Shown piece by piece: positions 55,981 through 64,000 of a stretch of DNA of 64,000 nucleotides. The DNA comes from an uncultured Mediterraneibacter sp. (GTDB lineage Bacteria; Bacillota; Clostridia; Lachnospirales; Lachnospiraceae): contig CALWMN010000008.1 of the NCBI GenBank assembly GCA_944381935.1, positions 62,001 to 126,000 on the forward strand. Reading direction: 5' to 3'. Position 1 is the stretch's first letter; each line of letters opens with the position of its first letter. The position numbers and the translations under genes are program-made. The notes under the pieces were generated by a model. That model saw only the letters and a list, made by a program, of their open reading frames with translations, ran no database searches and was not told the DNA's origin.

Positions 55981-56052
55981 TTATCCACATCCAAGAAGCA
56001 AAAAAACGTGGAAAAACCGCACTTTCAAATAAAGTTATCCACATTATCCACA
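55981..56052. other. DnaA-box cluster distant from oriC
   Basis: Three perfect DnaA boxes TTATCCACA occur at 55981-55989, 56035-56043 and 56044-56052, the last two directly abutting. All read the same way. The gap 55777-56288 has no gene, is very AT-rich, and otherwise contains only the NlpC terminator. Similar boxes occur at oriC near 12.75 kb. Confidence 0.8.
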
Positions 56053-56288
56053 TAAAAACATGTGTTTTTGGTGGATTACTCACGCATAGAAAAAGAACTA
56101 ATGTTTTGGTGAGTTGTTATGAAATTAGGGTTTTGTCGAAAAAACAGAGGAAAAATCTTGACTTTTGAGAAGTCAAAAAAACCATACATAATGTTTGACA
56201 TTTCAGAAAATTCAAAAAAATATAGTTGATAATTTTCGGAACAGGCATTATAATATAAGCCATTGAAGAATAGTAAGGAGGAATAGAA

Positions 56289-56498
56289 ATGGCACAGATT
56301 TCTAAAGATACAAAAATCGGTGAGTTACTCACAATTTTTCCAGATTCGGCTCCGATCCTGATGGAGATTGGCATGCACTGTCTCGGATGCCCTGCATCCC
56401 AGATGGAGACGATAGAGGAAGCGGCTATGGTTCACGGAATTGACGGCGGGCTCCTCGTGGAGAAGATCAATGCAGCGATGCTGGCAGCTGAGAAATAA
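56289..56498 (+). CDS. DUF1858 domain protein
   Basis: A 69-residue protein: [22 protein letters not shown], then [30 protein letters not shown]. This is the DUF1858 pattern, often found beside hybrid-cluster proteins or in iron-sulfur assembly contexts, with conserved CxxCP. Function is unproven. GTAAGGAGGA precedes the ATG, and it stands alone in front of a strong terminator. Confidence 0.88.
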   Translation: MAQISKDTKIGELLTIFPDSAPILMEIGMHCLGCPASQMETIEEAAMVHGIDGGLLVEKINAAMLAAEK

Positions 56499-56511
56499 CA
56501 GGAAAACGGAT

Positions 56512-56550
56512 AAAAACCCCCCCCCCGGAGCGACACTCCGGGGGGTTTTT
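56512..56550. terminator. Bidirectional terminator between DUF1858 and mecA
   Basis: CCCCCCGGAG (56521-56530) pairs with CTCCGGGGGG (56536-56545), with AAAAA before and TTTTT after. A run of ten C (56517-56526) lies in the left arm. It separates convergent genes. Confidence 0.92.
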
Positions 56551-56562
56551 AAGTCCTTCCTG

Positions 56563-57279
56563 TCAAAGGGCAGATAATTTCTGCACCGCATCTGCTGATA
56601 CGATAGACTCACAGTGCTCTTCCAGAAAAGCAAGCACTGTGGAATTGGCTTTTTCGGGCGAACCGTATTCAGAAAGCATGTTGCAAATCTTGTGAAATTC
56701 ATTGGCAGAATGTTCTGCAGGGGCAAGCGCCAGAATATACATATTGTTTTCCCTGTCTTTATACAGGGTATTCGCCCCGTGATACAGTGGGGATAACAGG
56801 CGCGCTGCACGGATAACGGAGTCCAGATTCTCAAAGGAGAACAGGCGAATGGAAAAGGAAGGTTCCGAAGACTTTTCTTCGGCAGGCTTGGCATCTGCCG
56901 CAGCTTCTTTCACCTTGTTGAGCAGATTGAGAAACTCATCTGCCCCCTGTAATTTTTCCAGTGCCTCACTGTTTAATGTATCTGTTTCACCAAGGGGTGT
57001 AAATTTTGAAAATCTTGTATCCAGCTCTTCCGGATCTTCCACCTTCGTAATAATAAGTACGATAGAATCAGCGGAAGAGGGAATCGCTTCGATCATCAGT
57101 GGGATATCCTCCGCTTCAAACCCAAAGTCAAAAGATGCCTGCTGCATCATGTCACGGAATAAAGATTTTGCTTTCTCTGTACCATAAGCCAGCTCGCTCA
57201 GTTTTAAATGGCGGGCAGCCAAATCAGCATGTGTCAAAGTACAACGAATCTGATTTTCATTGAGCTTTTCAATTTTCAT
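56563..57279 (-). CDS. mecA: Adaptor protein MecA
   Basis: A 238-residue adaptor that in Bacillus hands substrates to ClpCP. The N-terminal substrate-binding domain begins MKIEKLNENQIRCTLTHADL, and the C-terminal ClpC-binding domain has FSFENLDSVIRAARLLSP and NMYILALAPAEHSANEFHKICNMLSEYG. A linker of about 60 residues joins them. It runs against the DUF1858 gene across a terminator. Confidence 0.88.
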   Translation of the reverse strand: MKIEKLNENQIRCTLTHADLAARHLKLSELAYGTEKAKSLFRDMMQQASFDFGFEAEDIPLMIEAIPSSADSIVLIITKVEDPEELDTRFSKFTPLGETDTLNSEALEKLQGADEFLNLLNKVKEAAADAKPAEEKSSEPSFSIRLFSFENLDSVIRAARLLSPLYHGANTLYKDRENNMYILALAPAEHSANEFHKICNMLSEYGSPEKANSTVLAFLEEHCESIVSADAVQKLSAL

Positions 57280-57462
57280 ATGATCACATCCTTATGATAT
57301 AGAATATGAGATAATGTTCCGATTGATCCTTTATTTTCAATAAGATACAGCATCTCACTGTTAGTATAAACAAAAAATAAAAAGATGTAAAGAAAAACGT
57401 ACAGAGTTTATAATACTTTTATGTTATCAACAAATCCCACCCACTTATAAACAAAAAACACA

Positions 57463-57491
57463 TTGAAAACGGACAGCGTCACCCATATAAT
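57463..57491 (+). promoter_or_regulatory. Promoter of the small-protein operon
   Basis: TTGAAA (57463-57468), 17 bases, TATAAT (57486-57491). It leaves nearly 290 bases before the gene at 57789. Confidence 0.7.
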
Positions 57492-57547
57492 GGCAGTTAC
57501 AGAAGGCGGTATTTTCTGATAAATACAAATTAAGAGAAAGGAGGCAT

Positions 57548-57802
57548 ATGATATCATTTCTATTTTTTCAGGTTAGATGGATATCATTTCCATTTTTGTC
57601 AAAGTAGAGTCAGGCAGTCATTACCCCACAGTTCGGGGACAAATCAAGAGAAAAAAAGAATCCTCTGTGGATGGATACCGGCTTCCATCCCGCTGCAGAT
57701 CCGGCAGTATGTCACGAATACTTCCTCATGGTGAAAATAGCGGGGAGCAACTATTTATCAGAATCCGCAGGGAAAGGAGTATGCGGGAATGAGAACGGAT
57801 GA
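57548..57802 (+). pseudogene. Reading frame broken by one TAG, in the leader of the 79-residue gene
   Basis: The ATG at 57548 lies three bases after a consensus Shine-Dalgarno, AAAGGAGG. It gives 19 codons (MISFLFFQVRWISFPFLSK) to a TAG at 57605. The same frame then stays open for 64 codons to 57802. The two halves of the first 60 bases are near-repeats (GATATCATTTCTATTTTT / GATATCATTTCCATTTTT, period 30). I cannot name a family. It may be a decayed gene, a leader peptide, or coincidence. Confidence 0.35.
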
Positions 57803-58028
57803 AGCAGCTTACAGAGAGCTGTATGCAGAACTGGAAAATTATGAAAAGAAAGGGGTTGATATACAGATCAACGGTTATCAGGCAAGTCCGCTGCAGATTG
57901 TGACAGCGTATATGGCAAAGGAAGAAGGAACATATATGCGGGATTATGTCATGGATCAGGAGGGCAATATAGAATCGCTTGCTTTCACAGATATAAAAGA
58001 ATATACACAGGCAGAGATTACCCCTTAA
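57789..58028 (+). CDS. Small conserved-looking protein, 79 residues
   Basis: The product, MRTDEAAYRELYAELENYEKKG..., is acidic, helical and soluble, with the pattern DIQINGYQASPLQIVTAYMAKEEGTYMRDYV. I recall similar short proteins in Lachnospiraceae but know no function. GGAG lies ten bases upstream of the ATG. The gene is 114 bases before the GH18 gene. Confidence 0.7.
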   Translation: MRTDEAAYRELYAELENYEKKGVDIQINGYQASPLQIVTAYMAKEEGTYMRDYVMDQEGNIESLAFTDIKEYTQAEITP

Positions 58029-58091
58029 ATGCCGGAGAAAATGCTGTATTTCTTAAGATGTTTAAAATATCTCTAAACAGGCAAATTATTA

Positions 58092-58120
58092 ATGACGTAT
58101 TATAAAAATATTGTTATAAT
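58092..58120 (+). promoter_or_regulatory. Candidate promoter of the GH18 gene
   Basis: ATGACG (58092-58097), 17 bases, TATAAT (58115-58120). The -10 is perfect, the -35 weak. Confidence 0.5.
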
Positions 58121-58142
58121 AGTGGCTGATAGGAGGTGCGGC

Positions 58143-60077
58143 ATGGACGAAAGAGAAAGAATGGGCGCAGAGGAACGGCGCGCAAGAGCTGAAAGTGTGC
58201 GCAGAAGGCGCCCCAGGAGAAGTGCCCAGCGACCGGTAAGACCGGGAAACAGACCTGGTGCCCCCGGCATAATGAAGAAAAGCAGACGGGCGAGGCGCCG
58301 GCGAAGGAATATGATCATACGCTGCCTTATTCTGATTGTATTGATCCTGGCGGCGATCGGAGGTTTTCTGATCTGGAGAAGATACGGTTCATCAAATGAG
58401 AGAGCTGATCTGGAACAATATTATGGTCTGGAGGCAGAAGATGAATTTGCCGTGGTGGTCAATGATGAAGTGATAAGCAGAGAACAGGAGACAGGCAGCG
58501 GAGAAGCAGCGCCTGCTCCGGGAAAGATATATGACGGACAGTATTATATAGAATACTCAGTCGTGCGGGATCAGATTAACAAACGGTTTTACTGGGACCC
58601 GAATGAGAATGTCATGCTGTATACCCTGCCGGGAGGAAATGTGACGGTTGAGGTGGGCAGCAGTGAATATACAGAGATTAATGAAAGCAAAAGTGAAGAT
58701 TATGTTATCCTCAAGACAGAGGGCAGCACTGCCTATATTGCACTTCCGTTCATACAGGCATACACGAATATGGAGTATTCGGTGTATGATTCTCCGAACA
58801 GGGCAGTTATTACATCCGATTGGGGAGAGGTAAAGACCGCAGAGATGAAGCGGGATACAGAAGTCCGCTATCAGGGCGGTGTAAAGAGTCCCATTCTCAC
58901 GGAAGCTGCGAAATCGGATACGGTTACGGTTCTTGAAGATGAGGACGACTGGCAGAAGATTGCCACCCGGGACGGATTCATCGGATATGTGAAGACAAGC
59001 TCTTTGAGGAATATTGAGACGGTAACGACATCCAGGGAGTTTGAGGAGCCGGAGTACACGAATATTTCCAAGAATTATACGATCAACATGGCGTGGCATA
59101 ATGTTACAAACAGTGATGCCAACAACTATGTACTGCAGACGATAGCCGGAACAAAGGGATTGACCACAATTGCCCCCACCTGGTTCAGCATTGAGGACAC
59201 AGAAGGGAATATGACCTCGCTGGCAAGCGCGGAATACGTTAATTATGCGCATCAGTCTAATCTGGAAGTATGGGGAGTCCTGAGGGATTTCCATGGGGGA
59301 ATAGGATCATTTGAAGAGACGTATGAGGTCCTGAGTTATACATCAAAGCGGACGCGGCTGATCAATCAGGTGATATCAGCCGCGCTGGAATCGGGAATAG
59401 ACGGGATCAATCTTGATTTTGAGATGGTATCCGCAGAATGTGGAGAACACTATATTCAGTTTGTGCGGGAGCTTTCGGTGAAATGCCGGCAGAATGGACT
59501 TGTATTTTCTGTTGACAATTATGTGCCGCAGCCATATAACAGCCATTACGACCTTGAAGAACAGGGGATTGTGGCAGATTATGTGATCATAATGGGATAT
59601 GACGAGCATACCGACAGTTCCTATGAGGCGGGTTCGGTTGCGTCTATCGGCTATCTGGAAAACGGAATTTCAGACGCGCTTGAATCTGTGCCGGAAACGA
59701 AACTGATCGCTGCCGTGCCGTTCTTTACCCGGCTCTGGCTTGAGACTCCGAAGACGGAATCGGAACTCGCCGAGGAAGCCGGAACAGAGGCTGCATCTTA
59801 CCCCAACAAGGTCTCAAGCGAGGCGATGGGAATGGATGAGGCCCAGGAGGCGGTGGAAGATGCCGGAGCTGAAATACAGTGGGACGATACCGCGAAGCAG
59901 AATTATGCGGAGTGGGAGACGAATGAGGGAACCTACAAAATATGGCTGGAGGATAGCCAGTCTCTGGAGGAAAAGCTGAAGGTAATCAAACAGAATAATC
60001 TGGCAGGCGTCGCAGAGTGGCGCATTGGACAGGAAAATTCCAGCGTGTGGGACCTCATTTTGCAGTATGTAAATTAG
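58143..60077 (+). CDS. Membrane-anchored GH18 family protein with SH3 domain
   Basis: A 644-residue protein. An Arg-rich cytoplasmic tail (about residues 1-58) is followed by a transmembrane helix at about 59-78. The extracytoplasmic part has a copper-amine-oxidase-like or YaaH-like region, an SH3-like domain (ILTEAAKSDTVTVLEDEDDWQKIATRDGFIGYVKTSSL), and a GH18 TIM barrel with catalytic GIDGINLDFEMV (DxxDxDxE-type). This resembles spore-cortex enzymes of the YaaH/YdhD kind. TAGGAGG precedes ATG 58143. Confidence 0.88.
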   Translation: MDERERMGAEERRARAESVRRRRPRRSAQRPVRPGNRPGAPGIMKKSRRARRRRRNMIIRCLILIVLILAAIGGFLIWRRYGSSNERADLEQYYGLEAEDEFAVVVNDEVISREQETGSGEAAPAPGKIYDGQYYIEYSVVRDQINKRFYWDPNENVMLYTLPGGNVTVEVGSSEYTEINESKSEDYVILKTEGSTAYIALPFIQAYTNMEYSVYDSPNRAVITSDWGEVKTAEMKRDTEVRYQGGVKSPILTEAAKSDTVTVLEDEDDWQKIATRDGFIGYVKTSSLRNIETVTTSREFEEPEYTNISKNYTINMAWHNVTNSDANNYVLQTIAGTKGLTTIAPTWFSIEDTEGNMTSLASAEYVNYAHQSNLEVWGVLRDFHGGIGSFEETYEVLSYTSKRTRLINQVISAALESGIDGINLDFEMVSAECGEHYIQFVRELSVKCRQNGLVFSVDNYVPQPYNSHYDLEEQGIVADYVIIMGYDEHTDSSYEAGSVASIGYLENGISDALESVPETKLIAAVPFFTRLWLETPKTESELAEEAGTEAASYPNKVSSEAMGMDEAQEAVEDAGAEIQWDDTAKQNYAEWETNEGTYKIWLEDSQSLEEKLKVIKQNNLAGVAEWRIGQENSSVWDLILQYVN

Positions 60078-60155
60078 GCAGGTTAATTTCTGCTGTTTTG
60101 AAAGAGACATCCTCTTTTTGCATATAATCTATTATGTGAAAGGAGGGTGTTTCTA

Positions 60156-60851
60156 TTGCGTAAGAGGCTAAAGGCGGCGACAACGGCAGCAGTACTCATC
60201 ATTCTTGTAGTGCTGTGCTATACGGCAGGAGAGTATCTCAGGCAGAAAATCCAGGAGAGCCGGGAGACGGTTGGTGATATACAGAGAAATGAGAATATGG
60301 TGGTAATCGATGCCGGACACGGGGGAAAGGATCCCGGCAAAATTGCGGTCAATGAGTCTTTAGAAAAAGAAATAAACTTAGAAATTGCTTTAAAAATAAA
60401 AAAGAATCTTGAGAAAGAGAATATCGAAGTAGTTATGACAAGGACGACAGATGAAAGGCTGTCCGATACACAGGTCGGGGATCTGAAAGAGCGGGTAAAG
60501 CTTATAAATGAACAGAATCCGGTTCTCGCGGTCAGTATCCATCAGAACAGCTACCAGGATGAAAGTGTAAAAGGCCCACAGGTATTTTACTATACGGATT
60601 CCAAAGAAGGAGAGGCGGCAGCAGGCTTCATCCAGAAAGCGCTGATGGAGATGGATGAAGAAAACACAAAGCAGATAAAAGCAAACCGTACATATTATCT
60701 TCTGAAAAATACAGAAGTGCCTGTCGTGATTGCGGAATGTGGTTTTCTCAGCAATTATGAAGAGGCGGAGAAACTTGTCAGCCAGGAGTATCAGGAGACG
60801 GTTGCGGCGGCGATCACCGAAGGGATCCTTGCTTATATGGACAGCAATTAG
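60156..60851 (+). CDS. cwlD: N-acetylmuramoyl-L-alanine amidase CwlD
   Basis: A 231-residue zinc amidase that cooperates in making muramic lactam in spore cortex. It has an N-terminal anchor (about residues 5-24). The Amidase_3 domain shows VVIDAGHGGKDPG (zinc His), NLEIALKIKKNLEKE with the Glu ligand, SIHQNSYQDESVKGPQVFYY (second His) and VIAECGFLSNYEEAEKL. The start is taken as TTG 60156, nine bases after AGGAGG; the GTG at 60147 is too close to that site. Confidence 0.9.
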   Translation: MRKRLKAATTAAVLIILVVLCYTAGEYLRQKIQESRETVGDIQRNENMVVIDAGHGGKDPGKIAVNESLEKEINLEIALKIKKNLEKENIEVVMTRTTDERLSDTQVGDLKERVKLINEQNPVLAVSIHQNSYQDESVKGPQVFYYTDSKEGEAAAGFIQKALMEMDEENTKQIKANRTYYLLKNTEVPVVIAECGFLSNYEEAEKLVSQEYQETVAAAITEGILAYMDSN

Positions 60852-61252
60852 TATCTGATTATTTTTATTGTGGTGCTGATAATCGGTTTTTTTACTCTAT
60901 TGTGCTATAAATCCACCAGCATTTTTTCCATTTCTAAAAGATGGTCTAAATCGAATTATCTATGGGGCAGTTGGTCTTAAGATTGACAGCTTTTTCTATA
61001 AAGATTTTTATCGCCGGGACCTGTCCTGCCAGATAATGATACTTCCGTATATGCAGAGGTGTAACTCCTGTGGGTTATCAGACTGCCTAAAAATTAGAAA
61101 AGAAAGGAGATCCGGCTATTTCCGCATCGGAGAGAACAAACTCCGCCGCATTGCAAATTTGAACATCTGATTGATAAATTTAGAAGAAATCTAATGCAAA
61201 AGGGCTTTGTGCGTGATATGATACCTATATGTCGCAATAAGGTTCTTTCAGC
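60852..61252. other. Gap after cwlD, probably decayed DNA
   Basis: The first 40 bases hold a weak hairpin (GATTAT/ATAATC) followed by seven T, a possible cwlD terminator. From about 60950 a frame is open for about 70 codons with no good start (it includes IYGAVGLKIDSFFYKDFYRR). I recognise no gene. The next feature is a recombinase remnant, so the whole stretch may be the trace of a lost element. Confidence 0.4.
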
Positions 61253-61450
61253 ATGGTAAAGAGATACAATAAGTACCATGACGAAGCCTTGCTGAAGATA
61301 ACACGGCATAGATTAAAGCATACGTTTTTGTATACGATTAGCACAGAAGAACATGAACCTAAAGAACCCGCAATACATTATGGGATATTCCGGCATAATG
61401 ATAACGCCTGTAAAACAGGGATATATCGGTGTTATGGGACCTTATGAAAA
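61253..61450 (+). pseudogene. Decayed tyrosine recombinase (integrase) C-terminus
   Basis: Frame one reads VKRYNKYHDEALLKITRHRL then KHTFLYTIS, matching the ITPHxLRHTFC region of integrases. A one-frame shift near 61340 then gives AQKNMNLKNPQYIMGYSGIM and ITPVKQGYIG, matching NMNPKxLQYIMGHSxI. The Arg of RHT is Lys, the His of GHS is Tyr, and the catalytic Tyr region is lost. It therefore looks like a dead ICE or transposon integrase end. The nearby DNA contains no other intact gene of an element. Confidence 0.7.
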
Positions 61451-61491
61451 GATAATTAGAAATTTACTTTATGTTTGATGAGAAATAATGG

Positions 61492-61507
61492 TATAATGAA
61501 TTTCATG
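61492..61507 (+). promoter_or_regulatory. -10 element placed to start transcription at the Sua5 start codon
   Basis: TATAAT at 61492-61497, seven bases before ATG 61505. The -35 is weak (TTATGT at 17 bases). If used, the mRNA would be leaderless. Confidence 0.4.
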
Positions 61508-63031
61508 GAAACAATAGTGAGAAAAATAGATAAACATCAAATAGACAAAGAGATTATCCGCGAGGCGGGCGAGATACTGCAAAGCGGAGGACTTGTCGCG
61601 TTTCCGACGGAGACGGTATACGGTCTGGGGGCAGATGCGCTGAAGGAAGAGGCAGCTCGAAAGACATATGAAGCAAAGGGGCGGCCATCGGATAACCCTC
61701 TGATCGTGCACATTGCTGATTATGAAGACCTGAAGAAGATAGCGGTGAATATACCGCCCGAGACGGATGCTCTGGCATCCCACTTTTGGCCCGGGCCGCT
61801 TACCATGATTTTTGAAAAAAGCGGGCAGGTGCCCTACGGCACTACAGGCGGATTGGACACCGTAGCTGTACGGATGCCAAGGGATCCGATCGCGGCAGAA
61901 CTGATACGGGCAGCCGGAGGGTTTGTCTCTGCACCAAGCGCAAATACTTCCGGGAGACCCAGTCCCACAACGGCAGAGCATGTCCGGGAAGACCTTGACG
62001 GCAAGATTGATATGATTTTGGACGCAGGCGACGTAGACATCGGCCTGGAATCCACAATACTGGATATGACGGTAGAGCCTCCTATGATCCTGCGGCCTGG
62101 GGCAATTACCCCCGATATGTTTGAGGAGGTGATCGGGCCTGTCAGCATCGATGAGACGATTCTGGGAAGCGAAAGCGAGAAGCCGCCGAAAGCGCCCGGG
62201 ATGAAATACCGACACTACGCTCCCCGCGCAAAGCTTGTGATTGTAGACGGGGATTTGAGAGAAGAGATCCTGGCAATCCGGCAGCTTGCCTATGCTGCGC
62301 ACCGGAAGGGAAAAGAGGCAGGGATCATAGCAACGGGAGAAACGCTTCAGTTTTATAAGTACGGGGTTGTAAAGAATATCGGAACGCGGGAGAATGAGAA
62401 GACAATAGCGAGGAATCTGTACCGTGTGCTCCGCGAATTTGATGAGGAAGACATCGATACGATTTACAGCGAGTCTTTTGCCATGCAGGGGATCGGGAAG
62501 GCGATCATGAACCGGCTGGAAAAGGCGGCGGGGCATCTTCGTATAGCCGCCGCTGCCGTTGTGAAAGAGCAGAGGTACAGAAGGATCATATTTGTCAGCA
62601 GCACGGATTCCGCGCGGGGTCCGATGGCGGCAGAAATTCTGCGGCACCAGGATCTGATGCAGGAGTATGTGATAGATTCTATGGGAATGGTGGCGCTTTT
62701 TCCGGAACCGGCGAATCAGAAAGCAGAAGCGATCATGAAAAGTGCCCAGATGACACTGAAAGACCATTTTTCCCAACAGTTTGACGGGGAAGGGATTCAG
62801 GATGATACACTCGTGCTGGCGGTGGAAGAAAGCCAGAAGAAGAAAATCATATCAGAATACGGTAATATAAAAAATGTATATACGATCAATGAGTTTGTTG
62901 ATGATGATACTGAAATTCCAAATCCGTATGGAAAACCACTGACAGCGTATGGGGAATGTTATGAAAAGCTTCGGAAGCTTATAAGGAAACTGGCTGAAAA
63001 ACTGAATTTACTTGCAGGAGGAGAAGAATGA
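61505..63031 (+). CDS. L-threonylcarbamoyladenylate synthase (Sua5) fused to a degenerate low-molecular-weight phosphatase domain
   Basis: A 508-residue protein. The YrdC/Sua5 core covers about residues 10-200 ([41 protein letters not shown]), with a Sua5 C-terminal domain to about 345. It makes the threonylcarbamoyl-AMP used for t6A37 in tRNA. The last 150 residues match YwlE-type phosphatases. The P-loop is [17 protein letters not shown], with Ser365 where Cys belongs, and IPNPYG has Asn473 for the catalytic Asp, so it is probably inactive. No Shine-Dalgarno precedes any start; TATAAT ends seven bases before the ATG. Confidence 0.85.
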   Translation: METIVRKIDKHQIDKEIIREAGEILQSGGLVAFPTETVYGLGADALKEEAARKTYEAKGRPSDNPLIVHIADYEDLKKIAVNIPPETDALASHFWPGPLTMIFEKSGQVPYGTTGGLDTVAVRMPRDPIAAELIRAAGGFVSAPSANTSGRPSPTTAEHVREDLDGKIDMILDAGDVDIGLESTILDMTVEPPMILRPGAITPDMFEEVIGPVSIDETILGSESEKPPKAPGMKYRHYAPRAKLVIVDGDLREEILAIRQLAYAAHRKGKEAGIIATGETLQFYKYGVVKNIGTRENEKTIARNLYRVLREFDEEDIDTIYSESFAMQGIGKAIMNRLEKAAGHLRIAAAAVVKEQRYRRIIFVSSTDSARGPMAAEILRHQDLMQEYVIDSMGMVALFPEPANQKAEAIMKSAQMTLKDHFSQQFDGEGIQDDTLVLAVEESQKKKIISEYGNIKNVYTINEFVDDDTEIPNPYGKPLTAYGECYEKLRKLIRKLAEKLNLLAGGEE

Positions 63032-63660
63032 TGGGAGAAATACATGTAATGGACCATCCGCTGATTGAACATAAGATCAGCTATATTCGCAGGGAAGATG
63101 TGGGAACAAAAGAATTTCGCGAAGTTATTGGAGAGATTGCGCAGCTCATGTGCTATGAGGCGACAAGGGATCTTCAGATGAAAGAGGTGGAGATACAGAC
63201 TCCGATCGCTAGGACGATGGGGCGGGAACTCGATGGGAAGAAGTTGGCGATTGTACCGATACTCAGGGCCGGAATCGGCATGGTAGACGGAATGTTGTCA
63301 CTGATTCCGACTGCCAAGGTGGGGCATATCGGATTATACCGTGATCCGGATACGCTGGAGCCGGTGGAATATTACTGCAAGCTCCCCGCTGACTGCGGAG
63401 AGAGGAGAGTGTTTGTCGTTGACCCGATGCTTGCCACGGGAGGGTCCAGTACGGCAGCAATCAGGATGCTTAAGGAAAAGGGAGTCAAAAATATTAAATT
63501 CCTCTGTATCATTGCGGCGCCGGAAGGTGTAAAACGAATGAGGGAAGAGCATCCGGATGTGGATATTTATATCGGGGCGTTAGATGAAAAGCTTAACGAC
63601 CACGGCTACATTGTCCCGGGGCTTGGGGATGCCGGAGACAGGATTTTCGGGACAAAATAA
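63028..63660 (+). CDS. upp: Uracil phosphoribosyltransferase
   Basis: A 210-residue pyrimidine-salvage enzyme joining uracil and PRPP to UMP. The PRPP loop is [18 protein letters not shown] and the uracil-binding loop is [17 protein letters not shown] near the end. The ATG overlaps the Sua5 stop (ATGA), with CAGGAGGAGAAG upstream, so it is coupled. It is followed by a dCMP deaminase gene, forming a pyrimidine group. Confidence 0.97.
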   Translation: MMGEIHVMDHPLIEHKISYIRREDVGTKEFREVIGEIAQLMCYEATRDLQMKEVEIQTPIARTMGRELDGKKLAIVPILRAGIGMVDGMLSLIPTAKVGHIGLYRDPDTLEPVEYYCKLPADCGERRVFVVDPMLATGGSSTAAIRMLKEKGVKNIKFLCIIAAPEGVKRMREEHPDVDIYIGALDEKLNDHGYIVPGLGDAGDRIFGTK

Positions 63661-63680
63661 CATGAAGGAGAAAGCGGGAA

Positions 63681-64000
63681 ATGTCTGATAAGAGAAAAGA
63701 TTATTTGTCATGGGATGAATACTTTATGGGGGTTGCGATGCTCTCGGGTATGCGTTCAAAAGACCCTAATACACAGGTGGGATGCTGCATTGTAAGCCAG
63801 GATAATAAAATATTATCTATGGGTTATAATGGATTTCCGACGGGCTGTTCCGATGATGAGTTTCCCTGGGCAAGAGAAGGGGAAGACCCGCTTGACACGA
63901 AATACGTTTATTCAACACACAGTGAGCTAAACGCAATTTTAAATTACAGCGGCGGAAGCCTTGCAGGGGCAAAGCTCTATGTGACGCTGTTCCCATGTAA
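63681..64000 (+). CDS. dCMP/cytidine deaminase-family protein, 3' end outside window
   Basis: About 106 residues are visible from the ATG at 63681 (GAAGGAGAAAG upstream). The zinc-dependent deaminase fold shows [28 protein letters not shown], then the catalytic [10 protein letters not shown] (HxE), and the window ends inside the LFPC zinc motif. This is the deoxycytidylate deaminase (ComEB-like) pattern, feeding dUMP. It is the third gene of the Sua5-upp operon. Confidence 0.9.
   Translation, partial: MSDKRKDYLSWDEYFMGVAMLSGMRSKDPNTQVGCCIVSQDNKILSMGYNGFPTGCSDDEFPWAREGEDPLDTKYVYSTHSELNAILNYSGGSLAGAKLYVTLFPC

Noticed and set aside
56517-56526. Run of ten C as a possible phase-variable tract
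   Set aside because: It lies in the left arm of a terminator outside coding sequence, so length changes would have little coding effect.
61469-62776. 435-codon open frame on the minus strand inside the Sua5 gene
   Set aside because: Rich in Cys, Arg and His with no domain, and fully antisense to a recognised gene.

Overview
The window is the replication-origin region of a spore-forming Firmicute of the class Clostridia, most likely family Lachnospiraceae. The evidence is the gene order gyrA-gyrB-recF-S4-dnaN-dnaA / oriC / rpmH-rnpA-yidD-yidC-jag-mnmE-mnmG-rsmG-parA-parB, the sporulation genes (bofA, spoIID, a spoIIQ-like gene, cwlD), and families typical of that group (DUF3881, DUF4446, reverse rubrerythrin, a fused Sua5-phosphatase). 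Genes left of about 12.6 kb run leftward and most genes right of it run rightward, as expected for replication leaving oriC in both directions. The family-level assignment is inference.

Layout. 1-3.5 kb (minus strand): a partial TadZ/CpaE-like ATPase, bofA, and a DUF2975 / XRE regulator / DUF4173 operon with a strong promoter. 3.7-12.6 kb (minus): gyrA, gyrB, recF, an S4-domain gene, dnaN and dnaA, with repeats and hairpins between gyrB and gyrA. 12.55-12.93 kb: oriC with tandem DnaA boxes and the rpmH promoter. 12.9-25.8 kb (plus): ribosome, RNase P, membrane insertion, tRNA modification and chromosome segregation genes (two perfect parS sites before parA), DUF4446, serS and DUF3881. A hydrolase gene sits between rsmG and parA. 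25.9-28.9 kb: tRNA-Arg(CCU), then an accessory patch with an IS256-family element, a MerR/GPP34 pair and a 33-codon gene.

29-43.3 kb is metabolic and regulatory: a WYL regulator, a phosphohexomutase, a GltD-like flavoprotein, a complete sucrose module (LacI-type repressor, PTS IIBCA, sucrose-6-phosphate hydrolase), a D,D-carboxypeptidase, and a metal-efflux module (ArsR sensor with an AraC-type gene, opposite an HMA protein and a P1B ATPase). 43.4-49.4 kb holds an isoleucine T-box leader, ileS and glgP. 49.4-52.1 kb has a membrane protein, spoIID and a spoIIQ-like gene. 52.4-54.4 kb has a GIY-YIG gene and a peroxide-defence operon (perR, reverse rubrerythrin, rubrerythrin). 54.6-64 kb has an NlpC/P60 hydrolase, a DnaA-box cluster about 43 kb from oriC, a DUF1858 gene, mecA, a membrane-anchored GH18 protein, cwlD, a decayed tyrosine recombinase, the Sua5 fusion, upp and the start of a dCMP deaminase gene.

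Most of the window is core genome and I found no clearly new multi-gene defence or biosynthetic system. The most interesting signals are the DnaA-box cluster far from oriC, a repeat pattern (AGCGAGAA...TCGAGCTG) seen at two loci, a Sua5 fusion whose phosphatase domain has lost its catalytic residues and which may be translated without a leader, a face-to-face divergent promoter pair in the metal operon, and a long leader containing a reading frame broken by one TAG.
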